Part shown: in pieces, positions 56,280 to 64,000 of the stretch
Layout of the letters: each line of letters opens with the position of its first letter
Numbering within the stretch: position 1 is the first letter of the stretch
Source of the DNA: Neurospora intermedia
Taxonomy: Eukaryota; Ascomycota; Sordariomycetes; Sordariales; Sordariaceae
Assembly (NCBI GenBank): GCA_037102815.1
Contig: BTPP01000001.1
Span: 645,001 to 709,000 of the forward strand
DNA length: 64,000 nucleotides
Direction: 5' to 3'
The notes under the pieces: generated by a model
What the model was told of the DNA's origin: nothing
Seen by the model: only the letters and a program-made list of their open reading frames with translations
The model's database searches: none
Translations under genes and position numbers: made by a program

Positions 56280-57190
56280 ATCAACAACCGTTGCTTCTCA
56301 GCAGCAGCAGCAGCAGCAGCACAAGCTTTGGCTGCACAGACCTTCGGGTCATCAGCCTGCTCGGGGTTTGGGACACTGCCGTCATTTGCCTTTGGCAAGG
56401 CTGCCTCTACTCATGTCGGCAACTCGACTGCCATTGCCACTTATAACGGCGACCAGCACCTCCCTTACAGCCAGAGCATCCCCTCTCCGGTGAGTCCGGC
56501 TCCGACGCCGAGACTCCCATCAAGGGGACTGAGGGCAACAAGGACGACGCGTGGCAAGGCCAAATCCCCTTCGTGGTCAGCGGCTCTGCCAACCAAGGTA
56601 AGACACCCCGACAGAATTCAAGACGCAAACACCATTCCTGATTCGAGATCTCCACGAGGACTCATCACAAGCGCTTGTAACCATGCTGGCCAGACTCCAT
56701 GTACTCACCTTTATGCGAAGTTGATTTTGTTCTTCAAACGCCCCTCGTTGTCGCCCGCGATTGTCTTCTTTCGTCATCCTCAGTCGTCTCAACGGAGAGG
56801 CACATCCCCCAGGACATACACTGACACTCGTGTTACCCCTAGTTAACACACAAGATTCTCGAAAACTACAAGCCTGGCAACATTGTCATTGTGCATGATT
56901 ACAACATAACGCTAGAGAGCTGAGAGAGAGGCAGCACCCAAACAACAAGAGCGCTACCGAAATGTGCACCACCACCAAACCGTCACCATCACTGACGCCA
57001 ACGGGTTTTCGAATTCGCCATCTGAGGACGCCTCCATCTCCCTCGTCAAGAAGATCCGGCCCGGGAGCTCCATCGCTTCCGACCAACCAATTGCCATTTC
57101 TCTAGCTGCTGCACCCGCGTTCTCGGCTTTCCCTCCGATACTACCTGAGGGATGGCAACTTCCCGGCTGGCTGCAAGAGACTTGGTCGTA
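56280..57190 (+). pseudogene. rearranged fragments including a trehalose-phosphate synthase-like piece
   Basis: A first exon-like stretch (56305-56492) contains SACSGFGTLPSFAFGK and ends near a GTGAGT donor. In another frame, ETPIKGTEGNKDDAWQGQIP ends at CCAACCAAG|GTAAGA (56600). After a long intron-like stretch, KILENYKPGNIVIVHDYN (about 56851-56906) resembles the (Y)xPGDIVxVHDYHL motif of trehalose-6-phosphate synthases with the final HL lost. A further frame at 56948-57190 reads TVTITDANGFSNSPSEDAS. Order, frames and missing motifs point to relics. Confidence 0.35.
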
Positions 57191-59508
57191 AGAACCGACA
57201 GTTCTTCTGACAACGTTTGAACGTCAGGCTAACCAGAGGTAGAACAATCAGTGATGGCCAGAGCCAAAAGCGTTGAGCTGCCGGTGGCATTTCGAGCAAG
57301 GGGTGCAGAAACATCGAGGGCGCAGGATATGGAGAAAGAAAATGCATCTTGTGTGAATGGTCAAGAACATGTATGGTCTTGTGATTCGCTCAATCAAACG
57401 GCACCTTCCAGGCGCTGTATCTCTTTGCTGTACTTGCCGGCGTTGTCCGCTGTCCCGCTGTCCCTTCCATCCTGTTTGGTGTCGATGGTGTTCTACACTG
57501 ACTGCTAACACACGACAGCCGCAGCAGGTTCTCTAGGTCATCCATTCCACCTTCTTCGTCTCCTTTCGTCTTCTTTACACAGGTCGCTAATTGTTTGCTT
57601 CCAGGTTCATTGTCGTCGCACCGCGTTGCCAACCTCGCTATGTCGCCCCCGCCTAGCGCCGCAGGTTACAGCCCACCAATCACGAGCTGTCACAGGACCC
57701 ACTTTCAACGACACCTGAACGACGGCAGCCCCTTTTCGTTGTAAACAAAGCATTCCAGTCGCTGCGAAAAAGCGGGAAACAACGAATTTGGCATCTAAAT
57801 GGTCAGAAAAATTGCGATTTCCTTGGTCAGGTGGAGGAAAAGGAGTTATATGAAAGGAAACGGGACAAAACATCATGATTTACAACGAACGGCTGTCCAG
57901 CTTGTGTTCGAGTTCTGCTGCGGCGCATTCACTGGGTTTCGGGAACAAAACCTAAGACAGCAGGGACATGAGAAAATAGTTGAACAAAAGTCCGCGGTAC
58001 ATGGCAACGAAACAAATTCTTGGTGAATTACACAATCACATGTATGGAAGTTTAAAACCAAGCTCGCAGTCATCGAACTCCCATGGTTGACGTGACGGAT
58101 TGCACTGAACATTGGCGAAGAAATGGCATGAAACACTCGCTGAAAACACAATCTAAGTCACTGTTCAACAGTTCCCAGATCTTCAGACTTCATGAAAAGA
58201 GCCTGGTCATAATGATCAGAGTAATAGTGAGCATTGAAACGTGATATACATCGGACTATCCACCCTCGCTCTCTGGAACGGCGACTCAATGTCGTAACAT
58301 CAGACAAAGACTTGGTGACGGACTTCGTTCACTCTGGACACGGATATAAAGCTGGTGCTGCCGATCAAAACATGATTTAGACCGAAATGACTGGACCAAT
58401 TCCTCAGTAGCCTCTTCGACGCGAAGAATCACAAAATGATTCCAAGCTCACGGACTCATGTTCCAAATGACAGTAAAGCTGTTGACCATCGTAAAATCAC
58501 AATGAACAGTGGATCAACTAGTCCCGTTCCCGGGCACACTGAGACTCGTGCTTGAAATACCGGTGAAACTGGCAGCGCCCTTGGATCACAGAAAGTGTTC
58601 TCAGTCAGGTAATCATGTAAATTGGCACTCAGGCGCATGTTTCCAGCGTGGAGACTGGAAAGATGAATCAAGCTCACGGAATCACCAGCAACAAGCTGAG
58701 CGGCCAAATCAATGTAAAAGACACGCAATATGCCCAGTTAAAACGACAGACGTGGAACTTCGTAGCAAGACATGTCCGATCTACAGCTAGAGCTGATGAC
58801 ACTTCTACAAGCATGGATAGCACCGAGATAATATGATCGGTCTTTCAACACTCTTCTCCAATGCTCCGTTTTAAATCATGATATCGAGCGAGCAGAATCT
58901 GTTGTGCTTTCATGCCCACAACACAGTAGTAGATGGTCACTTGCAGATGATTTCTGGTCCGAGTTTGATGAAAACACGATATCTGGATTCCCAAGAGAAG
59001 CTCAATCAGACCTCACTGCTCACTTACCCGTGATTCTGCCCACAACAATGTCCGCCTCAGAGTGAAGCTCACAGAATCTGCTTTCGATATATCCAACAGC
59101 ACCGTCACTTGCAAATAGCTTCCGCTTCAACACAGATAACAACACAATACAAATATCCTCGAGACCAACACAATGAGGGCTCACTTCTCATCTGCCAGTT
59201 GCCTGCCCAGTGCCCCCCCAAGGGGTGAAAGAAAGAAGTCAAAGCTCGGTGCCGGTATCTGTTTATGTGCCTTCCAACCGGCAACCTGTCGCGTCACCGT
59301 TCCCAGGGCAAAGCAAACGGTCCAGGCCACAAAACAAAACCACTGACCCACAACAGCTGGTCTGAATTGTTTTGCCAGCCGCCTCAACAGACCAAAGTTC
59401 ATGTCGCTTCCCGTCCCATATCGTCACGTCATCCCTCCACAAGGCCAATGAGATTGTTCCCTCGAGGCACAAGGCTGTTCACCGCGATTCTCTTGATATC
59501 TATGACAA
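57191..59508. other. no gene supported
   Basis: Only short frames occur here, including 73 codons at 59181-59402 (-) with one hydrophobic segment. The phrase AAGCTCAC(G/A)GA(A/C)TC recurs three times between 58446 and 59075. Composition is ordinary. Confidence 0.4.
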
Positions 59509-59901
59509 ATGTATTGCTCCCGTGTGACTCGATATTGTTTTGAGATCCCGTCTTTCTTGCTCAAGATATCTGCAGGTGATGGGACGAGTGACTGTCCCTT
59601 TTGCTCGTCCCATTGTTGTTGTAGACTTGACAAGTACCGGGAGAGGGATCGAATCCTTGTCTTTGAGCTTCTCAACCTACCAGAGGCCTGCTTTCTCGAG
59701 TTTGTATCTCCACAGATACTTGCTTCTGCTCGTAATTCACAGCTTCTGGACTTGTTGAATAACAGGACGAGCAAGTTATTCATCCCAAGCACTTCAATAT
59801 GTGAAGAGAACCCCGCAGAAGAGTGTCCAGCCCGCCTTTCCCATCCTCGACGAACCAGAGTGCTCCGTTGCCGTAGAGATATTCCCACCGTGTCTTCGTG
59901 A
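59509..59901 (+). CDS. orphan frame, 130 aa
   Basis: An ATG frame starting MYCSRVTRYCFEIPSF, with a Cys-rich N-terminus and a protein-like middle (RDRILVFELLNLPEACFLEF). It ends 440 bp before the TATA box of the snoRNA host transcript. A family is not recognised, and no intron is required. Confidence 0.3.
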   Translation: MYCSRVTRYCFEIPSFLLKISAGDGTSDCPFCSSHCCCRLDKYRERDRILVFELLNLPEACFLEFVSPQILASARNSQLLDLLNNRTSKLFIPSTSICEENPAEECPARLSHPRRTRVLRCRRDIPTVSS

Positions 59902-60339
59902 CTACAGCGAGTTAACCAGTTGTGGGGCCCTGTTTATCTCTCAGCCGTCGTCTGGTCTTCTCTGCTGCCTTTCGGCTTGGCCCAGACCATCCAGACCGCC
60001 CTGCCTTGCGACTGATTCCCTCTTTGGGACGGCTGGCAGAGCAGCTCTTGGTTTTGGGTGGACCCTTTTGCACGGCCTGCCACCGTTGTCCTGCCAATGA
60101 GCAGCCTCGTTCAGTTTGTGATTGCACACACAACGTCAGAATCAGTCCGCCTGGCCAACAAATACTGCGCTCTTCGCCCTACTTTTTCGTCCCGTCTTCT
60201 GAGTCCCCGTCTCGTACGATTGTTTGCTCCCTTCGAGTACTTTCCTTTTGGCCTTCCCCACCGGGAATTTCTATTCAGGAGGACTGATTCTGTCAGCTGG
60301 CGACCCCTCCCTGCTCTTCTTCTCTCCCTCCCTCTCCTC

Positions 60340-60347
60340 TATTTAAA
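60340..60347 (+). promoter_or_regulatory. TATA box of the snoRNA host transcript
   Basis: TATTTAAA followed by a pyrimidine-rich stretch (CCTCCTCCTTCACCTTTCCC), the usual layout for a fungal start site 30-60 bp downstream. Confidence 0.5.
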
Positions 60348-60538
60348 CCCCTCCTCCTTCACCTTTCCCTTCTTCTCAAACCTTTCCTCTTTCCTCATCT
60401 CTTGTCACACCCATCTTCCTCCTTCTCCTCCTCCTCCTCTTCTTCTTCGTCATCTTCTTCTTCTTGTTCATCATCCATCATCGCTCACTTTGAGCTTCAC
60501 ATCTTCAGGTAAGAACAGATACTAGCACGAGCAGACTC

Positions 60539-60621
60539 TTCCCATGATGAAAACCAACCTATCTGAGCCGTCAGCATTCCGTTGCGGTCTTGATGAAAAA
60601 GCCATTCACTGATTTGGGGAA
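60539..60621 (+). ncRNA. intronic box C/D snoRNA (host intron 1)
   Basis: C box ATGATGA (60544-60550), D' CTGA (60563-60566), C' TGATGA (60591-60596) and D CTGA (60609-60612) are closed by a terminal stem TTCCC/GGGGAA. An internal CCGT/GCGG stem lies between D' and C'. Guides lie immediately 5' of D' (AAAACCAACCTAT) and D (AAAAGCCATTCA). The rRNA target is not assigned. Confidence 0.75.
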
Positions 60622-60758
60622 AAAAAACACACCTCACCTAACCGGACATCTTTGCGTTGTCAAGCAGTTTACTGACGTGTTCTTTTTCTCAGGATCAATC
60701 ATCATCATCATCATCACCACATCTTCAGGTAAGAACAGATACTAGCACGAGCAGACTC

Positions 60759-60841
60759 TTCCCATGATGAAAACCAAACGATCTGAGCCGCCAGCATTCC
60801 GCTGCGGTCTTGATGATAATGCCAATATCTGATTTGGGGAA
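60759..60841 (+). ncRNA. intronic box C/D snoRNA (host intron 2), duplicate of the first
   Basis: Same layout: C 60764-60770, D' 60783-60786, C' 60811-60816, D 60829-60832, terminal TTCCC/GGGGAA. The internal stem is CCGC/GCGG where the first copy has CCGT/GCGG, so pairing is kept. Both guides have changed (AAAACCAAACGAT and ATAATGCCAATAT), suggesting new targets after duplication. Confidence 0.75.
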
Positions 60842-61027
60842 AAAACACTTCACCTAACCGGACTTCCTTGTGATGTCAAGCAGTTTACTGACGTGTTCTT
60901 TTTTCTCAGGATCAATCATCATCATCATCATCACCATCACCACTCATTCAGTCTTCAGCTTGCGACACACACACAAACACACACTTTCAGGTAGGTCCAA
61001 CCCCTACTTAGCTTCATTCGTACACGG

Positions 61028-61191
61028 CAGAACCCTCATGTGGTGATGATGATAATCCATCGGCTCCTTCATGTTGGCTGTGAGGTCGCCCCGTAGTAGC
61101 CCAATGCTATTTGCGGAAACCGAGCAGTCACGCTCTCAAACGCGATGCCCCATGGGCGAGAGTGGGGATGGTACTGATACCACGGGTTCTG
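61028..61191 (+). ncRNA. candidate long box C/D snoRNA (host intron 3)
   Basis: An 8-bp terminal stem CAGAACCC (61028-61035) / GGGTTCTG (61184-61191) encloses a C box GTGATGA (61043-61049) and D box CTGA (61174-61177). At 164 nt it is longer than usual. Confidence 0.5.
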
Positions 61192-61363
61192 TTCACTCTT
61201 CGTTTCCGGACTTGGTTTGTTTCGTGTTCGGTTTAGCTAACTTCCTTTGCGGTCATCGACATCTCAGGTCTTCTTCATCATCAGTCATCGGTCATCGGTC
61301 TTCGACTTTTCTTTTCTTCACCTGGTAGGTCCTACTCCTACTTAGCTTCATCCTTGTGCGCGG

Positions 61364-61492
61364 CAGAACCCCCCATGTGACGATGAAGAAAACCCATCGG
61401 CTCCTTAATGTTGATTCCTCTCTTGTCACGCCTCAAACGCGATGCCTCATGGGCGCGAGGTGGAGATGCCAACACTGATGTCACGGGTTCTG
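61364..61492 (+). ncRNA. candidate box C/D snoRNA (host intron 4), duplicate of intron 3
   Basis: The same terminal stem (61364-61371 / 61485-61492) and D box (61474-61477) as intron 3. The C box is weakened to ACGATGA (61380-61386), and the interior lacks about 35 nt present in the intron-3 copy. Confidence 0.45.
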
Positions 61493-61892
61493 TTCACTCT
61501 TTGTCTTCAGACTTTGGTTCGTGTGTTCGGTTTGACTAACTTTTATTTTCTTGCGGCCATCGTCTCAGGTCTTCATCATCATCACCATCATCGGTCTTCG
61601 GTCTTCGGTCTTCAACAGTCAGCATCTCTCACACATTCTTTCATCAGGTAGGTGCACCTACTTAGCCAAGCCTTGGGATGTGGGAAAAGTATCAGGACCA
61701 CGTGGTGTGCATGCCAGAGACAGGTGGCTGTGCTAGAAGATAATGACAATATCAACAACAAGACCCTCCGGGACCGAGTCTGGGGTGACCAAGGGGGATG
61801 GGCCTTGGCTAACTTTTTCTGTTTGATTGCAGGCTTTCGTTGTCTTCTTCGACTCGACACATTGGTTTGGGCAGCTTTCGTGCGACTGGGGG

Positions 61893-61939
61893 CTGCGGGG
61901 GGGGCTGTCCGGGACTTTGTTCTGGGCACCTCCCCGCGG
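61893..61939. repeat. GC-rich hairpin element, copy 1
   Basis: Shares GGGCTGTCCGGG, CTGGGCACCT and CCCGCGG with copy 2 at 63664-63709. It lies inside the sixth host exon, and its end stem is imperfect. Confidence 0.5.
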
Positions 61940-62447
61940 TTTTCCTCTCTTCGTCGACTGTTGTCGTCTTTGCTCCCAACAACATAAACTTCAAATGTGA
62001 GTAGACCCGCCACCTACTCACTTAGCCCAGCTGGACTCCTCCTTGCATGCCAAAGCTTGGAGGCTGTCTGGTGTCTGTGCCTGTTCCAGGGAGTGGTGAC
62101 CTTGGTTCAGGAGGACTGTTGGAGAGTGCCCTTCGAGACTGCCTCCTCGTTGCTTCACACAGTCGACATCCATCACTCGAGACGTTGTTCACCTTGTTTG
62201 TTGGATTGGGCTAACATTATTTTTGTGGCGGTCAGGTTGTTTTCACTTCGATCAATGCGAACTTTTTTCAGTTTGCACAGTTCAACGACACAGCGACAAA
62301 GACATCTGTCGTCCCTCGCCAGCGCCTGCGACCGCTGCACAGCCTTCAAGTCAGCAATAGAGTCCACACGTCAACAACCTCAAGTCATCTCTCGACAACT
62401 CTTTGCACCAAGTAAGTGTCTCTCGCTCACCTTTTCTGCCTTTTGTC

Positions 62448-62503
62448 ATGATGAGAACGAGTGGTCACATACGAACTTTCGTCCCTGTGTCATACCTATC
62501 TGA
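62448..62503 (+). ncRNA. candidate C/D-type element (host intron 7)
   Basis: ATGATGA (62448-62454) followed by GAGTGG and a CTGA at 62500-62503. Conserved in position in introns 8 and 9, but with no clear terminal stem. Confidence 0.3.
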
Positions 62504-62810
62504 TATTAGCCGGAGGTTGTGCATAAGCCAACGTTTCCACGCTGATGGACGAAACCACTCTACCTTACCGTAGATAGTGTGGGCGTCCCATTCTTTCACT
62601 TCAACTCTGAGACAACCTTTCATTGACACCTGTCTTTGACTCTTGAACATCATCTGATTTGGTCATTGCTAACGTTTCCATCATGATGCTCACAGGTGTT
62701 CTGGCCACCGCCGTCAAAGACGGTTCAAGTTCATTTCGTCAGTCTGGTCAGCCAGTAACTTCCACTTTGTAAGTGTTCTTTTCTCTCACCTGATTTATCC
62801 TTCATTGCCA

Positions 62811-62874
62811 ATGATGAGAAAGAGTGGCCATCATACGATCTTTTTCGTCCCTGTGGCATCATGCACACCTCTGA
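62811..62874 (+). ncRNA. candidate C/D-type element (host intron 8)
   Basis: ATGATGA (62811-62817) and CTGA (62871-62874) with the shared GAGTGGCCA after the C box. Downstream the intron shares CAGGGTGCTGTAAA and GGCGGTGGTGCT with intron 9, which could be a second, H/ACA-like structured RNA. Confidence 0.3.
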
Positions 62875-63112
62875 AATGAACAGGGTGCTGTAAATTGGCG
62901 GTGGTGCTTCGGAAAAGGAGATTCGGCATCTGCGCTCAGCATTCCATCGTTGATGCACAAAATCACTCTTGTGCTGTAGATAGCGTGGGGTGGGTTCATC
63001 TTACCTTACTCAAAATCTCTGAGGCGCTGGTCATTAAAACTTTCTGTCTTTGACACCTTTGGTCTTTGACCATCTCACTTGGACATTGCTGACCACTTCT
63101 CTAGCAGGTACC

Positions 63113-63646
63113 ATGACGGCGACAAACTTCCACTGCGGACAACTTCAGCGTAGAGGTAAGCATTTCCCCCTGTCCTTGCTTCCCTTGCTTCCCGCGCCAT
63201 GATGAGAACGAGTGGCCAGCATACACTCTTTGTATATATGCTGGCGAATCTGAAATCAACAGGGTGCTGTAAACTGGCGGTGGTGCTCTCGAGGCATCTG
63301 CGCTCAGCAGTCCCTCGCTGATGGACCAAATCACTCTACTGCAGATAGTGTGGGGTCTGATCTTTTCTCTCTAACTCTGATGAGGCGCCTTCATTGACAC
63401 CAGTCTTTGCAAAACTCCTTGAGCATCTCGCTTGAACATTGCTAACCATCTGTGTTCAACATCACGCTCACAGACTTCCACTGCCAACCCAGGTTTTCCA
63501 GGCTCAGATCGTCAGTCTGGTTAGGTATCATCACCTTCGCAGCCGCCCCTGCTCAGCCAAGCAGTACGCTCGCTCATGAGATTTTCGCAGCCTCTCGCAG
63601 AGTAAGTCTCAGTCTTCCAGGTGTGCCATCGTTCTCTTTCGAGTAG
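63113..63646 (+). CDS. possible short coding region at the 3' end of the host transcript, 71 aa
   Basis: The ATG at 63113 (TACCATGAC, favourable context) opens a frame that joins 63113-63155 to 63474-63646 (216 nt) across intron 9. The product begins MTATNFHCGQLQRD and contains SVWLGIITFAAAPAQPS. The two exons repeat the words NFHC / DFHC, as expected from module duplication. It overlaps the minus-strand frame at 63521-63991. The competing reading is that the whole transcript is non-coding. Confidence 0.3.
63199..63253 (+). ncRNA. candidate C/D-type element with internal hairpin (host intron 9)
   Basis: ATGATGA (63199-63205) and CTGA (63250-63253) enclose a perfect 9-bp hairpin, GCCAGCATA (63215-63223) / TATGCTGGC (63237-63245), whose stem is less regular in the sister introns. 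Confidence 0.35.
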
Positions 63647-63991
63647 TGTAGATTGATGAATAGCCGCGGGAGGGCTGTCCGGGTCGTTGGCCTGGGCACC
63701 TTCCCGCGGTGACCTGCAAAGGAAACCTTGTTCCAGTTCAGGAAGTGTTGTTATCGCGTGGTTCCCTACGGTCTGCCGGGGAGTCGACGATAACAGAACA
63801 CAAACCACCTCAGCCCCGTGCCAGCAAAGGCTCTGCCTCTGACGGACGGCATCTGAGAAGATTCTATAGGCGCTAGGGAGTACCCCATAAGCGTCAAGGA
63901 ATGGCCCGGGTGGGATCTGAAACCTCAAGTCATCATGAGCTTGTGTCTCTGTCATGGAGACAACCAGCGTGTGAGTCGACTTCCATTCCAT
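63521..63991 (-). CDS. orphan gene at the right edge, 156 aa in the open frame
   Basis: An ATG at 63991 starts MEWKSTHTLVVSMTETQAHD. The following PPGPFLDAYGVLPSAYRIFS and RQTVGNHAITTLPELEQGF look like a real protein. The part beyond about 63700 is antisense to the host transcript's last exon and less convincing, so the true gene may end or splice near there. No family is recognised. Confidence 0.4.
   Translation of the reverse strand: MEWKSTHTLVVSMTETQAHDDLRFQIPPGPFLDAYGVLPSAYRIFSDAVRQRQSLCWHGAEVVCVLLSSTPRQTVGNHAITTLPELEQGFLCRSPREGAQANDPDSPPAAIHQSTLLERERWHTWKTETYSARGCENLMSERTAWLSRGGCEGDDT
63664..63709. repeat. GC-rich hairpin element, copy 2
   Basis: CCGCGGGA (63664-63671) pairs perfectly with TCCCGCGG (63702-63709) around a loop matching copy 1. 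It lies just past the last recognised host exon. Confidence 0.55.
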
Positions 63992-64000
63992 GTTTTTTTT

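Larger units (their letters stand above)
60370..63655 (+). ncRNA. multi-intron snoRNA host transcript with tandemly duplicated modules
   Basis: At least nine introns with good donors, CTAAC/CTGAC-type branches and YAG acceptors: 60509-60692, 60729-60909, 60991-61267, 61325-61568, 61648-61832, 61997-62235, 62412-62695, 62769-63107 and 63156-63473. A tenth donor lies at 63602. The exons between are only 36, 81, 57, 79, 164, 176, 73 and 48 nt. Introns 1-2 are near-identical copies. Introns 3-4 are copies, with 5-6 more distant relatives (shared CTACTTAGC start). Introns 7-9 form a third family. Box C/D elements sit inside them. Exons are His/Ser-codon-rich and partly duplicated with the introns. 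This fits a largely non-coding snoRNA host gene; a short coding region at the 3' end is possible. Confidence 0.7.

Noticed and set aside
63900-63960. tRNA-like stretch on the minus strand (GGTTTCAGATCC resembling a B box)
   Set aside because: The T-loop has an extra base, no acceptor or anticodon stem forms, and the stretch reads well as protein (63521-63991 frame).
1-64000. Insertion sequences, CRISPR arrays, rRNA genes, intact transposons
   Set aside because: None seen; the simple repeats and the short palindrome do not amount to a recognisable element with ends or a transposase.

Overview
The window is nuclear DNA of a filamentous ascomycete, most likely Sordariaceae (Neurospora or Sordaria). 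This rests on two things I can see: an INO80 gene whose protein matches, as I remember it, the Neurospora protein over most of its length, and short spliceosomal introns of about 45-120 nt with GTRNGT donors, CTAAC/CTGAC branch sites and YAG acceptors. There are no operons, ribosome binding sites, CRISPR arrays or recognisable intact transposons.

Three genes are conserved housekeeping genes with confident models: a lipid-droplet-associated serine hydrolase (15118-16704, +), the ribosome-biogenesis ABCF ATPase ARB1 (28818-30788, -, three exons) and the INO80 chromatin remodelling ATPase (35928-42712, +, four exons). Also well supported are a lipid-droplet-organisation-like hydrophobic protein (22075-22783, +), a four-helix membrane protein (18398-19503, -), a Cys/His-rich protein (1175-2134, -), and two members of one lineage-specific family: 7449-8609 (-) and the very large 23450-26596 (+). 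The large one lies in the same reading frame as the two open frames before it and is separated from them only by TAG codons.

Between these genes the DNA is rich in orphan multi-exon genes, simple repeats and degraded gene pieces. The best reconstructed orphan is 4884-6187 (-, five exons). Shuffled pieces of conserved metabolic genes occur at 6.7, 13.3-13.7, 47.0-47.7, 53.5-54.6 and 56.3-57.2 kb. They resemble the mitochondrial aspartate/glutamate carrier, 2-oxoglutarate dehydrogenase E1, DAHP synthase, a trehalose-phosphate synthase and perhaps a small GTPase. A short palindromic motif, TAGAGGTACCTCTA and its halves, occurs roughly ten times more often than expected across the non-conserved DNA and is absent from the three housekeeping genes.

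The right end (60.3-63.7 kb, +) holds the most striking object: a TATA-driven transcript with at least nine introns that fall into three families of near-duplicates. The introns are separated by exons of only 36-176 nt. At least two introns contain textbook box C/D snoRNAs (C, D', C', D boxes and a terminal stem), and the others carry related box motifs. I read it as a snoRNA host gene grown by tandem duplication of exon-intron-snoRNA modules. A minus-strand orphan gene enters from the right edge.

All orphan models are by-eye splice reconstructions. Protein family names are from memory of the families, not from searches.
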